A DNA stretch of 64,000 nt from NCBI GenBank assembly GCA_018466975.1, contig CM031552.1, positions 930,001 through 994,000 on the forward strand, given 5' to 3'. Every line of letters begins with the position of its first letter. Position 1 is the first letter of the stretch. The notes under the pieces were generated by a model. That model saw only the letters and a program-made list of their open reading frames with translations. It was not told the origin of the DNA and ran no database searches. Made by a program: the position numbers and the translations under genes. Shown piece after piece: positions 32,537 to 44,834 of this stretch. This stretch comes from Sparassis latifolia. Taxonomy: Eukaryota; Basidiomycota; Agaricomycetes; Polyporales; Sparassidaceae.

Positions 32537-35500
32537 ATGTCTTCCACAAACAAGGAGTACCTTCCTTTGAAAGATATCATACTGCATCCGATCCATAAGG
32601 AGTCATTCATTCCGAAGTTTGATGTACGTCTCTCCTCTGTGGAAGCCACAAGCGTCAACATAGTTATTGCCCAGGTGTTCATTGCTGGCTCTGGCCCCAT
32701 TGGGGCTACTTACGCGAGGCTTCTAGTTGATGCTGGATATAATGTGCGTTTTCCATTTCTTTCCTTTCAATGTAAGTCTCGACTGAGATCTGGTTTCTAG
32801 GTCGTCATGGTTGAGATTGGAGACCAGTATGTTAATCATAATTACCGTTGTGAGTATTATACACTGATGTTTGCCTCAGAGATACACGCATCCCGGGTGC
32901 ACACAAGAAAAACGAAATTAAATACCAGAAAGACGTTGATAGCTTTGTTCGGCGAGTCCTCTCTCACACAGATTATTGATCTATAATAACGAACGTTGTT
33001 CAGAGTCATCCAGGTATTATCTCATTGACTCTGAGTCAACAGGAGTCTTACGAACATACATCGTTCAGGGCGCATTGTCCCCGGTATCAGTGCCTCCCAG
33101 TAATTCCGTCATCCCCACACTGGATCCAGAGGCTTGGACACCGTTCGTAAAGTTCATTCGAGCCTCTCCAAAGTACGTGCCTACCTAACTCTTGCAGAGA
33201 TCCGACGAAGGCGTTTGTCTTCAATGGTCAGAACCCCAAACAGAAGAACTACAACAACCTCGGAGCCGAAGCGGTCACTCGCGGTGTAGGAGGAATGAGC
33301 ACTCATTGGTGCAATTTCTATCATCTTCCTTAAATTCCTGCGGCTTACGAAGCCCTGATAGGACTTGCGCGACGCCTGAATTCCTAAAAGGCCTGGAGCG
33401 TCCCGTGATCTTCAAGGACCCGACAGCCGATGAGGTCGAGTGGAGGCGCCTGTATGATTCCGCTAAGGCCTTAATTGGCACGTCAGAGAAGGAGTACGAC
33501 AACTCTATCCGGCACCAGCTTGTTCTTCATACTTTGCAAGAACACTACAAGGATCGTGGCGTGAAGGCGCTGCCCCTGGCATGCCATCGTATTGCACAGG
33601 GATCGCCGTACGTCGTATGGCATGCAGCTAATGATGTCAGCTTTCTCTTGTACCTGTGGTCGTGATGCACTTATGCCTGTACTGATGATCATCCTTAACC
33701 CTAGGTGTACGGGGATATGTTCACTAAGCCAGAGAAGCAGAACTCTCAGGAGAAGAAACGCGGATATTTCAAGCTCCTCACGAACACGCGTTGCACTCGT
33801 CTTCATTATCAGGAGGAGGTCGCGCCGTTCACAATTTCAATTGTGTAAGTCTTGCCTCGTGTTGCTATGTGCTCGAAGATAATCCAGACGTTCAGGGAGG
33901 TTAAGGATCTTCTTGAAAGTCATCAATCCGGGGATTTTTCCTATGGGATTCTGGCAAAGGTGAGTGTGCTACAGTACCCTCCATCATATGTGTTAACCAG
34001 CTTGATGTGGAAAGACTTTCGTGATTGCTGCTGGTAGGTGATATACATGTGTTATCTAAGGATGACGATGATGAATTTATGTGGTTTTCTCAGGTGCGGT
34101 CGCCACCCCTCAAGTATGTTCCACATTTTCTGTCACAACTATAGTGCACTTCTGTCCTTCCAGATCCTGGCCAACTCCGGATTCGGCGGTCGTGAGAAAC
34201 AGCGGCTGGGCGAGCCAATCCCGAACATTGTGAGATAATTGAATCTAAAGGTCATCGATATGCTTTTAATACAACGCTCGTAGGGCTATCGTATCACGGA
34301 ACAGCCGTACGTCGAATGAGACATAACCTCTTGCGTCTGTGCGTAATATTGAATGATTGTGATCACTAGGATGGCTTTCTGTCAGATCGTCCTGAAGAAG
34401 GTACATCTTCATCGTCTTCACTGTTCCTCTTCCTGAGCTCATTGATGTTTCTGGATACAACAGGAGTTGGTCCGTCTTTAATGCACTCAGTTAAACGTTG
34501 TGCTCTCCTGACTTTCACCAGGTTGACAAGGTCTCGAATAGTAAAACGACCGCGGTACAGAATCACGCCGACAAGCACGGTGAATTCGATCCTGTTCCAA
34601 TGTATGTTCCTTACCTGTGAACCGCCTCATCATGAAAGCAAAGACGTGGGCGTCTGAGCTGACGCGATTTTGGTTTCCGTAGTCCTTTCGATGATCCTGA
34701 GCCTCAAGTCACCATTCCTACCAGTAAAGAGGTAAGCTGTCCCGGTGATGCTCTCCCGGCCAATGCATTCTCATCTGTAATTCAACATAATCTAGCGACC
34801 TTGGCACGCTCAGATTCATCGTGATGCGTTCAGTTATGGAGAAGTTGGGATCAAAGTGGATCCCCGACTAGTGGTGGACTTGAGGTATTTCGTCAAAAAG
34901 CCTGTCCGCTTGCCTGAGCACTGACCTTATCCGCAACCTCACAGGTTTTTCGGGATGCAAGCGGGTGTCCCAGGGAATAGAATCTACTTCGACGACAAAG
35001 TCACCGACGCATATGGGATGCCACAGCCCACGTTTGAATATCATCCCACTGAAGAATACGCCAAAGATACCCATCGTATGATGAATGAGTAAGTAGCTCG
35101 TCGTGTACTTTCTCTTGGTATTAATTGTTTTGTTGAAGCATGACGGATGTTGCGAGCACGCTTGGCGGCTATTTGCCTGGTATGTATATTGTGGAGCCTT
35201 TCGTACCAACTCTGATTCCTTCATAACATGAACAGGCTCCTATCCTCAGTTCATGACGTGAGTCGACCTTGCGGGGAATTCTGCATACTAACTCGCAACC
35301 AATAGTCCTGGCCTCGCTCTCCATTTAGGTGGTACTACTCGCCTCGGCCAAGGGTAAGTCATTTTTCCCCTTATACATACTTATGTTATCTACGTATTGT
35401 GCGTCGTCATCAGATCCGAGATCAACGAGTCTGTGGCCAACTACAACTCTCAGGTCTGGAAGTTTACGAATCTCTATGTGGCCGGGAACGGCGTCATCCC

Positions 35501-35714
35501 AACCGCATTTGCTGCGAACCCCACGCTGACTTCAATGTGTTTGGCCATCCGCTCGGCATACAAGATTTCCCAAGACCTCGCTGCGAACTCCTTCAAGGCC
35601 CCTCAACCTGACGAGACCCTGTCACCGACGCCGCAGAGCTGGGTTGATTGGGCATTCAAAGAAGCAGACCCCAACTTCCCTGAGCACAGGAGAGAGCTCC
35701 ACAGGAGCATTTAG
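32537..35714 (+). CDS. P2OX: Pyranose 2-oxidase (GMC oxidoreductase)
   Basis: FAD enzyme that oxidises aldopyranoses at C2 and releases H2O2. It serves ligninolysis and supplies substrate for AUDH. The dinucleotide-binding motif [20 protein letters not shown] is near 32690. Then come [20 protein letters not shown] and [15 protein letters not shown], which holds the flavinylated His, followed by [10 protein letters not shown]. The middle part includes [55 protein letters not shown] and [13 protein letters not shown]. The catalytic His is in [12 protein letters not shown] near 35320 and the Asn in [19 protein letters not shown] near 35490. There are about 15 introns, one of them apparently GC-AG, and one exon is only 10 nt (33004-33013). 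No lesion was found. There is no signal peptide, which fits known pyranose oxidases. Confidence 0.93.
33004..33013 (+). other. 10-nt microexon of pyranose 2-oxidase
   Basis: AGTCATCCAG between ...GTTGTTCAG and GTATTATC. It joins DSFV(CG) to GALSPVSV and yields RVIQ, as in FVNVIKGAL of the Trametes enzyme. The upstream donor reads CG|GCGAGT, a GC-type donor. Confidence 0.72.
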
Positions 35715-36528
35715 AAGCTGTGCGTGTTGCTGGAGGGTGTCCGAAATTATTCGCGCGTGACTTGCTCAAAGATGCAAAGGGTGGATCGCTCGAATATGAG
35801 GTGTACAGTCTAGTGTGTGTTGGGATCCCAATATGACTGATGTAAGCTGATATGATGCGTATACAATGTATGACTTCCCATAAGCAGGAGTGCAGGATAT
35901 AGCTGGGGTGCATGGCTGACAGGCCCTGGACGCTGTACCGGACACTGCTGGTGGCTGAGGCTGAGAGGTGGTTCACGACGCGTTCGACTGTCGTCCTCGG
36001 TCAGAATGCAAATGATGAGACTGTCCAGGTTCACCTCGGTGATCGTGTCAGCAATCGACTCAATATTTTGTTTGAGGATACAACCAGTAGAACAGAAAGC
36101 ACTGAAGCCACCGACGGCGCGCACTGGTTTTGGTTTCGATAATACGGAATAGACATGCACGGCGAATGCAGGACGAGCACACAGATCTACGCAAGTCGCA
36201 GACGGGCCTCGGGTGGTCGATTACCGAGTTGTATGCAATTCGGGCGGGCAACTATGCAGTCTGTCATGAACGTTCTCAGTCTGCCGAGAGACTCGGAGTA
36301 CGGTAGCGTGGTCAGTGTACAGGGCAGATAAGCGCCGACAGCGGTTTACCGACGTCGGCCCGTCCACTCAGCTCATCCCACCACCGTCCTCGTCGCTATC
36401 GGCAGGAGCCCCGCACCGTCTCGAGCTTGCTCATCACCCGGAACATCGACAGCTGCGTTCGCTCGCTCCGAGTGAGTGACACTGGAGCCCGTGTCGGCAC
36501 CAGTAGAGTGCCCGACAAGTTTGTGTCC
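35715..36528. other. Intergenic region with dispersed repeat copy B
   Basis: Contains the repeat at 35893-36116 and the promoter of the ICP55 gene. No gene is seen. Confidence 0.6.
35893..36116. repeat. Dispersed repeat, copy B
   Basis: Partner of 26961-27170, in the same orientation. Shared ordered blocks start at GGATATAGC and GCATGGCTGACAGG and end near AGAAAGCACT. Divergence and several indels indicate an old copy. Confidence 0.6.
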
Positions 36529-38799
36529 ATGTCTCTCCGCACCGTCGTCCACGCTGCTCGCAGTCTCTCCACACAACCCTTCAAAGGCCATGTGCGGCGA
36601 TGTGCGCGCAGATATGCAACTACCGCCCCTTCCTCGACCATCCCGGCGCTGAAGCCCTCCGCCTACGGCCAACCGCTCTACCCTTCCCATCCCCACTTAA
36701 GTGAGTGCAGTATTCCCGCGGTTCTATGTCCCTGATCATTGCACTACAGTGAAGCCAGGCGAGATCACGCCAGCCATCCCAGCAGAGGAGTACGAGCGCC
36801 GCCGAAGAGCACTCATGGATAGCCTCCCCGACAAGAGCCTCGTCGTATGCGTCGCCGGCCAGGTCAAATACATGAGTGGCAGTGAGTCCCACCCTCGCTC
36901 CCTACCCCCTCCCGCTCATAGCCCTTCCCAGAAATATTGTAAGCGCACCACCCTCTCCCGCAGCGCCCGCTCACCCGCACACGAAGCTACAAGTTCCGCC
37001 AAGCCTCTGACTTCTGGTACCTCACGGGCTTCGCAGAGCCCGCGAGCGCGCTCGTACTCGAGAAGGCGCCGTCCGTTCCCCGCGGGTACCGCATGACGCT
37101 CTTCAGCGCGGGCACGGACCCCGCCGCGGCGCAGTGGGACGGCGCGCGCATGTCGCACGCGGACGTCGTCCACCACCTCGGCGCCGACGACGCGCAGCCC
37201 GTCGACGCGCTCCCCGCGGCCCTGCGCGCCCTCGCGCCCCGCTTCGACCGCGTGTACCTCGACCTGCCCCCGTCCGCGTCCCCCAGACGCGGCCGCCCGT
37301 CCTCGCCCAAGTCCCTCCTGAAGGTCCGCCGTTTCTCCGCCCTCGCGCGCGTGCGTGGGGCTTACACACTTCTGTGGGCAGTACCTCGCGCCGGACGCGC
37401 TCTCCCGCACGGACTATGACGTGCTCCTGGACGCGTTCAGCAGCTCGAAGCGCAAGCCGCTCGCGCCCGAGGTCGGGCGCCTCCGCTCGATCAAGAGCGA
37501 GGCGGAGCAGCGCGTCATGCGCGCCGCCGCGGATATCAGTGCGCGCGCGCACGCGAAGGTGGGTGTTCGGTTGGGTGGGGCGGTCCGCTGGCTTACTCTG
37601 CACCGCAGACGATGCGCTTCGCGCAGCCGGACATGTCGGAGCACGTCATCGCAGCGCATTTTGAGTACCTCTGTGCCCGCGAGGGCTCGCTGCGGCCCGC
37701 ATACGTCCCAGTCGTCGCTTCGGGGTGAGTCCCTCTGCCATCTTCAAGCGAAATGTATTGAAACGTCGTGCCGTGCGGCCCAGAGCCAACGCGCTCACCA
37801 TCCACTACACGGCGAATGACCAGCTCGTGCGCGACGGCGAGCTCATCCTAATGGACGCCGCGTGCGAATACAAGTCAGTCCGCCGCTCCGCATCCGCGCT
37901 CACGTACTAACACCGCGCAGCGGCTACGCCTCCGATATCAGTGCGCCCCTCTACCTTCCTTGACCTGCGAGCACTCTCACCCCCTCACGCTTCGCAGCGC
38001 GCACCTTCCCCGCCTCGGGCACGTTCACGCCCCCGCAGGCGGCGCTCTACGGCGCGGTGCTCGCCGCGCAGAAGGCGCTCGTCGCGCTCTGCAGCGCCGC
38101 CGCGGGGCACTCGCTCGCGCAGCTGCACCGCGCATCGTGCGACCTCCTCCGCGCGGAGCTCGCGCGCGCCGGCCTGCCGTGTCCCGCCTCTGGCGCGCTC
38201 GCGGAGCTCTACCCGCACTACGTCGGGCACCCCGTCGGCATCGGTGCGTGCCCCTACCTCCCTTCTCCTCGTGCGGAGTTGCTGATGCGCGTGCAGATTT
38301 GCACGAGTCGAGCCATTTTGAGCGGAACGAGCCGTGAGCGCCCCTCCTCTCCTCTCTTCGCCTGGCTGTCGCGCTGATGTGAGCCCTGGGAACGATGCGT
38401 CGCGCAGGATAAAAGCGGGGATGGTCATCACCATCGAGCCAGGTGCGTATCATTTTCCGCCTCATTTCTCTCCCCTTCGCTGAAATTCGATACGCAGGAA
38501 TTTACGTCCCGCCATCGCCGTCGTACCCGACGCACTTCCATAACATCGGCATCCGGATAGAGGTGAGGCTGTGTGCCCTGTTCTGTTCCATGCGCCTTTG
38601 TCCTGAGCTCGTTCTTTGATTGCAGGACGAAGTGCTCGTGGGCGAAGAGCACCCGATCGTGTTGAGCGTCAATGCGCCGAAGGAGGTGCGTCCCTTCTCT
38701 ACTTAGCCGCCAGTTGTCCGTCTCTCACGACGCTCTCTCCCGCAGATCGTTGACGTTGAGGGAGCGTGCCAAGGTCTGCTCGGACTCGAGCCGCTCTAA
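36529..38799 (+). CDS. ICP55: Mitochondrial aminopeptidase P (ICP55 / Xaa-Pro aminopeptidase 3 type)
   Basis: Metallopeptidase that trims N-terminal residues from imported mitochondrial proteins. The N-terminus MSLRTVVHAARSLSTQPFKG, with RRCARRYATTA, is a mitochondrial presequence. The aminopeptidase P N-terminal domain begins with KPGEITPAIPAEEYERRRRA and KFRQASDFWYLTGFAEPASA. The pita-bread domain supplies the metal ligands: Asp in LILMDAACEYNGYASDISRT, His in YVGHPVGIDLHESSHF, Glu in MVITIEPGIYVPP and Glu in IGIRIEDEVLVGEEHP. The C-terminus DVEGACQGLLGLEPL is complete. There are about nine introns, some around 50 bases, in a very GC-rich gene. It converges on the permease. Confidence 0.92.
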
Positions 38800-38960
38800 A
38801 CCACAGCACATTCTCTATCCCGTCACATTTCAGAGGCACATTACATAGCAGCACATCTAATAAACTGCGGCTCTCCCCATTTCGGCGCGTTTATCTAATC
38901 TTTGACCATTCAAACACACCACGTATACCTACCATACATCCGTAGAGCCGCTATAAGCCC

Positions 38961-41499
38961 TCACTCGACGTCTTTCGCGATGGAGTTGCGGTCACGGTGC
39001 CTGACAATCCCGCCGCGGGAGCTCTCGGGTTCAAGCGGCTCTTCCGTGGTCGCGAGCGCCTGCAGGACCTGCTCGCGGCGGAGCCACCGGTCCTCGGGGA
39101 TGAAGTACCAGCTGAGCATACCGAAGATGGTCACGGAACCGAAGATCACACAAGCCTGCCGCAACGCATCAGCCGTACCCAAACTCAGCACACATCTCAG
39201 GAAGACTCACAAAGTTGAAGGACTGTGCGGTGACCGGGAAGTAGAACGGCGAGATCTGGCACTGTGTGGCGAGCAGTCAGAAAAGATGCGTGCAAATCGC
39301 GCGGCGACGAAGCTCACAGCGAAGACGATCCCGTTGAAGATCACCGCGGACACGTAGAACGGCTTCCTCCACCGGCCCAGATAGAAGTGGGACCCCTTGA
39401 AGTCGTTGGGCGTGATCGTGAGGCGCAGCAGCGCGATGAGTCCGTACGCCGCGGTCGTCGGAATGCCGCCCGCGGAGGTGAGCGACGTGAACGCCACCTG
39501 GCTCGGGAGGATCGTGCACAGAATCGCTGCGCCGAACACGAACATGACCGTCACGGCGTTGCGGGGCTGGCGCGAGCTGTCCACCTGCCCGATCCAGTGC
39601 GACAAGGGCAGCACGCCGTCGCGTGCGACAGCGTAGACGAGCCGCGAAGCAGCAACGATGGCGACGCTGGTGTTCTGTCAGACGGATCCCATGTGAGCAA
39701 AGTGAGGCGCAGTAAGCAGACGAACACATACAAGAATGAGGCCAACAGTAGCGACGATTGTCATGAAAATACCGCCACCCTTTCCTAGAGCGAGCGCATA
39801 GATTTGCACAAATGGCTGGGGGGCATCCAACGCAAAGAGGGTGTTCAGGTCGGGCGTGCAGAAAAGGAATAAGATGGTGGTGGCAAATCCCAAACATCCG
39901 GTGGCAATGGCACTGTAGAGAATGCCGCGCGCTGCAATGACGCTAGAATAAATTGTCTAAGCTATCATCGTCACGCTAATCGCAGGAGCAGAGACACACC
40001 TCGCGTTTTTGGTCTCTTCCGCAATATGTCCTGAGGCGTCGAAACCAATCATAGTCCCCGAAGTGAAGAGGCTGGACAAAATACTTAAAAACAGCGCCTT
40101 GACAGACAAAATATCAAACGTACAACGATAGCATCCAGTTCCACCCAGTAGGTGCTCCTGTGCCATTATCTAATGCGGAAGTCAGAAGGTTAAATTGGGC
40201 AGAGAACATGCGACACACATTGCATAGTAAAAACATCTTTGGCAGACCGAAAGCCATAGGTCCTCGACACGCCGATGGGAAGCCAGATGACGCAGAGCAG
40301 GAAGTCAACCATGTACAAGCCCATGGCAAACTTGAACACAGAAGAATACCATCTAGGAGGCAAGTAGTTGATAGCAATGGCAACAAAGAGTGACCCCTCC
40401 GCTACAGCCCACACCATCGCGCGCCATTGGATACTGTCGTTCGCGAGTCCACCAGGATAATTAACCTGGAACACGACGAGCTCGGAGACAATGTAATTGG
40501 CCGTCGTCTGCACAATTGTGGATCAACCCTTCGTTTCACTTGTCAAAGCAGATACGGACGTACCAGACAATTTCCTGCGGCAAAGGTCATCCAGGCAGTG
40601 CACGACCACCAAGCTACAATGAAGCCAAAAAACCTGGCGTACTTCGGGCCAGCGCTCTCAGCGGACCAGATGTAAATCGATCCGCTCAAAGGCAGAGCAG
40701 AGCAAATCTCTGCCAGGACCGCGGCCGTGATGCACATGAAAATCACCGAAATGACGTACGACGACCTGGAAGGAAGCCTCAATACAGGAACGGAGAAGCG
40801 ATAAGAAGACTGCTTCACCATACGGCAGCCGGTCCGCCAGCCTGAAGACCGAGGAAAAGGCCAGATCTAAATAGAAGAGTTGAACAATATCAGTTCGAAG
40901 CTGGGTAAAGTTAGTCATACCTGACCCCTCCAATGAAATTGAGAGATACGAAACTAGCGGCGAAGCTTTCTATAAAATGCCAGCTACGATGTAAAGACTG
41001 CGAAAAATAACTCAGACAGGTCTACACTACGATACGATTTAATCCTACCGGTTTAACGCCAAGCTTTTGCTGAGGAAAGAAACAGAAGACGTCAGTAAAA
41101 TTGTCGGGGCTCCCCCGCAAAGCAAGGGAGTGGTAAGTAATAAGGGCGACACTGGGGGCTTCCCTACGCAGGTATGAGCGCTGATCAGGTTCAAACGGTA
41201 TACTCTCAATCTTCGCAAGGTCATCCGCTGTATCCTTGTTTCCACGCACTTCACCACGACGGCGGGAAACAGAGATGCAGCATGATCTCAGGCGAAGATA
41301 CCCGTAGCCATTCCAGTTTCACCACTGAGAATTGACGTTACCGATGATACAATCACAGCGATCCCAAACTCCAGCATAGTCCCTCCCAGCTCCGCAGGGC
41401 GATTACCATCTGCAGTTCATCTTGGTCGATGAGCGAATCGTCACGCTCCACATCGGGTGTAGCGGGATCCTTGATAATGTCGGAATCTTTGAGAGACAT
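38961..41499 (-). CDS. APC-superfamily amino acid/GABA permease
   Basis: Plasma-membrane transporter with about 12 hydrophobic segments, of the fungal amino acid/choline/GABA permease type. The start MSLKDSDIIKDPATPDVERD at 41499 gives an acidic cytosolic tail. QKLGVKPV and SFAASFVSLNFIGGVR then precede the first helices. Family motifs include SALPLSGSIYIWSAESAGPK, FTSGTMIGFDASGHIAEETK (the consensus amphipathic region) and VYAVARDGVLPLSHWIGQVD. The C-terminal tail is RGGIVRHRDRNSIAKDVE. Most of the ten or so introns are short, but the first (about 41069-41405) is about 340 bases. The substrate cannot be read from sequence. It converges on ICP55. Confidence 0.88.
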
Positions 41500-42743
41500 C
41501 TCGAAAGTGCTTCTAAGAGAAAGCGAGCGATGAGCAAAGGAAGGGGATCTTTCGCGATAACGCAAAAACCAGAGATCATCGGTATAAGTACCGTAGCTTA
41601 CATAAGCAGCGCCTCGTGTCTCTCGAGCTCCGCCTCCGCGGGGCCGCACCGGGGATGCCGTACGAAACAGCGACCGACTCTGTCAGCAACGACCCATCTG
41701 CTCAGCGTTCAAGTTCCGAAGTCACAGAAAGGAGAAAGGACCTGTAGCAGATCTACGGGGACCTTATCATCCTGCTCGGTCGACTCTGCTCGGTCGTGAC
41801 TGTCCTGCGAGCTGGCCGGTTGCTCCATTCCCTTCTATTAAACCGACGTCTTCACGCTTGTACACAAAAGCCCCTGAAGAAGTGCGATAAGCCCCGGAGG
41901 ATGCGCATGGTTGGCGTAGCTCACCGTAATGCCGGGGCCCATCTAGTGCCTGGCAATGACGAAACGGCCTTGAAGTTCCCGCGGCGGCCAATCACAGCTG
42001 CGCGACATGAACGTTAACCAGAGCGCGGTACCGCGTGGTGGAACGCCGCTGACCTTGAACGGTTTTTTAATGTGTATTTTCTTTCATCTTTTCTTCTTCC
42101 TTTTGCTGTGCCATGTCGACTGAGGCAACCGTAAATATTGAATATTGAGACTAGATCGAGACCACCGAATACTGACAGGACAGTTGACCTGAATATGGGG
42201 CTATAGAAATCAGTGCCATCACACGGACAGAAAAGGGACAAAAGAATGCGTAACACCTGCACAGTCAGACACCGATATACTGTGGCACGAAGGTTGAACC
42301 AGAGCGGCTACAGCTGCCTTGAGTACCTGCAAGGGAATACGACGGGCAGCGACTACAACATACCAACAAGCGTGTCGAAAACCGCATAGAACGAGTTCGC
42401 TGAGGCTCAACGCCTCTCAGAATCATACGAATCGGGGACCAAGCTAGTGCAATAACCTAGCAAATATTTCTAACGAGCAGATCCTCTCCAGAGCAGATTC
42501 GATGTATATGTAGAGTAGGAACCTCCAGACGTCGAAAGACTCAGTTTCCAGGTCGTCGAACGTCAGTGTGACTCTATGCGCACGTGCTCGTGACCAGGCG
42601 CGTACATACGCGTCTCCACCCGCGAAATACCGAGCAAATAATCTCCCTATTTGATCAGAACGCAGGTAATGCAGAGCATAACGTACAATATTGAACATGA
42701 TTTATTGCAATTTCCAAGTACCAGAGAAAAACAGCCTCACGTG
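41500..42743. other. Intergenic region
   Basis: 1.2 kb between permease start and hydrolase B stop. The segment 42265-42303 matches the interior of MITE family 2 with four mismatches over 39 bases. I see no gene or complete element here. Confidence 0.55.
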
Positions 42744-44352
42744 TTACAGCTCATCCACAGCCCGCCCAACCCCCTCTGGCTCCGCCTTCTTCTCCGTCGC
42801 GGCAGGCAGAGCATCCAGCCAGTTCCGCACGATCGCGTTGAACTCGCGGGGATTTTCCAGTTGGACCCAATGCGCTCCATCGAGGGTCTGCAAATGCCGA
42901 ACGCGAACGCGTCAGTCGGGGGAACGTGAAACACAAGTAATATCGACGAACCTTCGTGGTGAGCTGCGAGAGGTACTTGTCGGATCCCAGTATTTTCGCG
43001 GCGGAGACCCAGTCTGCTACGGGGTCCTGCATTGATTGATCGTCAACATCTCGCATCCGACGTCGTGGTTAGCATCACGCACGTTATTAGGTAGGACGGA
43101 GAGCGCGGGCTGTGAGATTGTGTAGTTTCCCTGATCGTGCGTGAACTGCCACGAGAGCTTTCGGTCCTAGAATTCCAGCGTGAGGATAAGTATCCGCCCG
43201 TTTTCAGGACCACCTGTGGAGATAGCGCACTCCGATCGTATAGAACTCCAATGCTGCGATGCGGGTGTGAATTACTCAGCGAAACATCGACACCACATCA
43301 ACCACCTACTAGGCTTGAACTCCTGGATGTTATACTGCGCAACCCAATAGTCCTCTTCCTCCTGCGTGAAAAACGGGATCGGGGAGATCTCCTTCACACC
43401 ATCCCACGCGCCCATGTACGAGTTCGGATCCGCTAGGAACGTGTCGGGCGGCGGGCTCGCGACGGTCCGGAGGGTCGCGCGGAGTGACCGACGGATGTCC
43501 GCGTTCAGCTGCTTCGCGGCGACGTCCACATTCGAGAGGAAGACTTGATAAGCTAGCTTCGGAACCACTTCGTCCAGCACGCTAATCGGAATGAACTGTC
43601 CAGATGCGGAGGGGATATACTGCGAGGAAAGCGGGAAATAGAGGTGAGCGGGGCCAGCGGGAGCAAAGGATGTATGAATTCACAGGAACGACGGCGCCGA
43701 TGACGGCCTCGAAGACGTCCGGTCTCATGCGGGCTGCCTCATAGCAGACTTGTGCGCCCCAGTCGTGTCTGCACTCCGTGTCACAGTCTGTTCCATAAGA
43801 CGGCGCTTTGAAAGCTACGCACCCCATGCATATAGCGCGTTCGACACCGGCGTGCCCCAGCATACAGACCAAGTCCCCGGCCAAGTCCCCCCACGTTCCA
43901 GAGCTCCCGACATCACCAGGTGTGGTCGACGAACCGAAGCCGCGCTGGTCCGGAGCGATGATGTGATAGTCGTCCTGCAAGAACACGACAGATGAGACTG
44001 TGAGTCTATCCAAGGTGTGATCGATGAGGACGCACCTTGAACTCCTCGATCTGATACTTCCAGCTGTGCCAGAGGCTCGGCCAGCCGTGCACCATCAACA
44101 GCGTCCGTTCTGCCTCGGGATTGATCTCGACATATTCTGCGAACACGATTGTGGACAGTGCAAAACGCTGTGACGAGGGCACGTACTAATCTCGATATTC
44201 TTGATCTCGTTCGTGTGCCGGTTCAGCGCTTTGCACGGCGCGGTCTTCTTTGGAAAATCGGTGGGCTTGAAGGAGACGGGGAGCAGCTCATCTGCAGCGT
44301 ACACTCCCAGCGCAAGGGTGGAGATCGCGAGTAGGAGAGCAGACACTTGCAT
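42744..44352 (-). CDS. Secreted-pathway alpha/beta hydrolase B (epoxide hydrolase-like), xDEL tail
   Basis: Paralogue of the hydrolase at 13521-15411, with the same exon layout and similar length. A signal peptide (MQVSALLLAISTLALGVYA) is followed by LLPVSFKPTDFPKKTAPCKA and LNRHTNEIKNIEI. The oxyanion-hole motif is canonical here: LLMVHGWPSLWHSWKYQIEE. HIIAPDQRGFGSSTTPGD, the nucleophile HDWGAQVCYEAARMRPDVFE and the catalytic His in GAHWVQLENPREFNAIVRNW follow. The cap region contains LAYQVFLSNVDVAAKQLNAD. The last residues are GVGRAVDEL, an ER-retention-like end shared with paralogue A (ADEL). CATAAAA about 50 bases upstream on this strand may be the TATA element. The substrate is unknown; epoxide hydrolysis is a family-level inference. 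Confidence 0.9.
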
Positions 44353-44834
44353 GGCAAGAGCTAAGGAGACGGATATGGGCAGCTGAGCGAGATCGCCAAA
44401 GGGATTTTATGAGCGAGGGAGACGCCAACGGCAGTGTCGGGTGATACAATGTCAAGCGGTTCATCGTGATAGACTACTACTGCGATTAATATTGCCTCCG
44501 GAGCTGGATCCAAACGCTGAGTTTGGATGTGTTGGGCTCGGATGCAGTAGACGGTGATCAGGGAGGACACACAGCGTGACAGAATGCCATCCGGTGCCGT
44601 CGTGCCGACACTCTTCGCGTAAATCTTGTCACGTGCACGCGACCAAAGAGCGCGTCAGCTTCGCGTCTTCCTTCACGCTTCTCCCCGCAGTCTCTTGTTT
44701 GCATAGATCCAGGACCCTAAACGCTCTACCATATAACTCTGTGAACTGCTCAGAGTAACGAATACCCTCACAGTGCGTTATTTGCTTCATTCTCACGAAA
44801 TCGTGCCGATCCAGAGGCGCATAGCGAAGCATAC
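44353..44834. other. Divergent promoter region
   Basis: 482 bases between hydrolase B and the carrier gene. No gene or repeat is seen. Confidence 0.6.

Noticed and set aside
33173..33205. A 25-base intron GTACGT...TTGCAG in the oxidase
   Set aside because: A 55-base intron starting at GTTCGT upstream uses the same acceptor, has normal size and gives [18 protein letters not shown], which fits better.
32537..35714. Reading the GMC oxidoreductase as glucose oxidase, aryl-alcohol oxidase or a pseudogene
   Set aside because: The STHW flavinylation motif, the HKKNEI segment and the overall order fit pyranose 2-oxidase. All apparent stops are removed by plausible introns.
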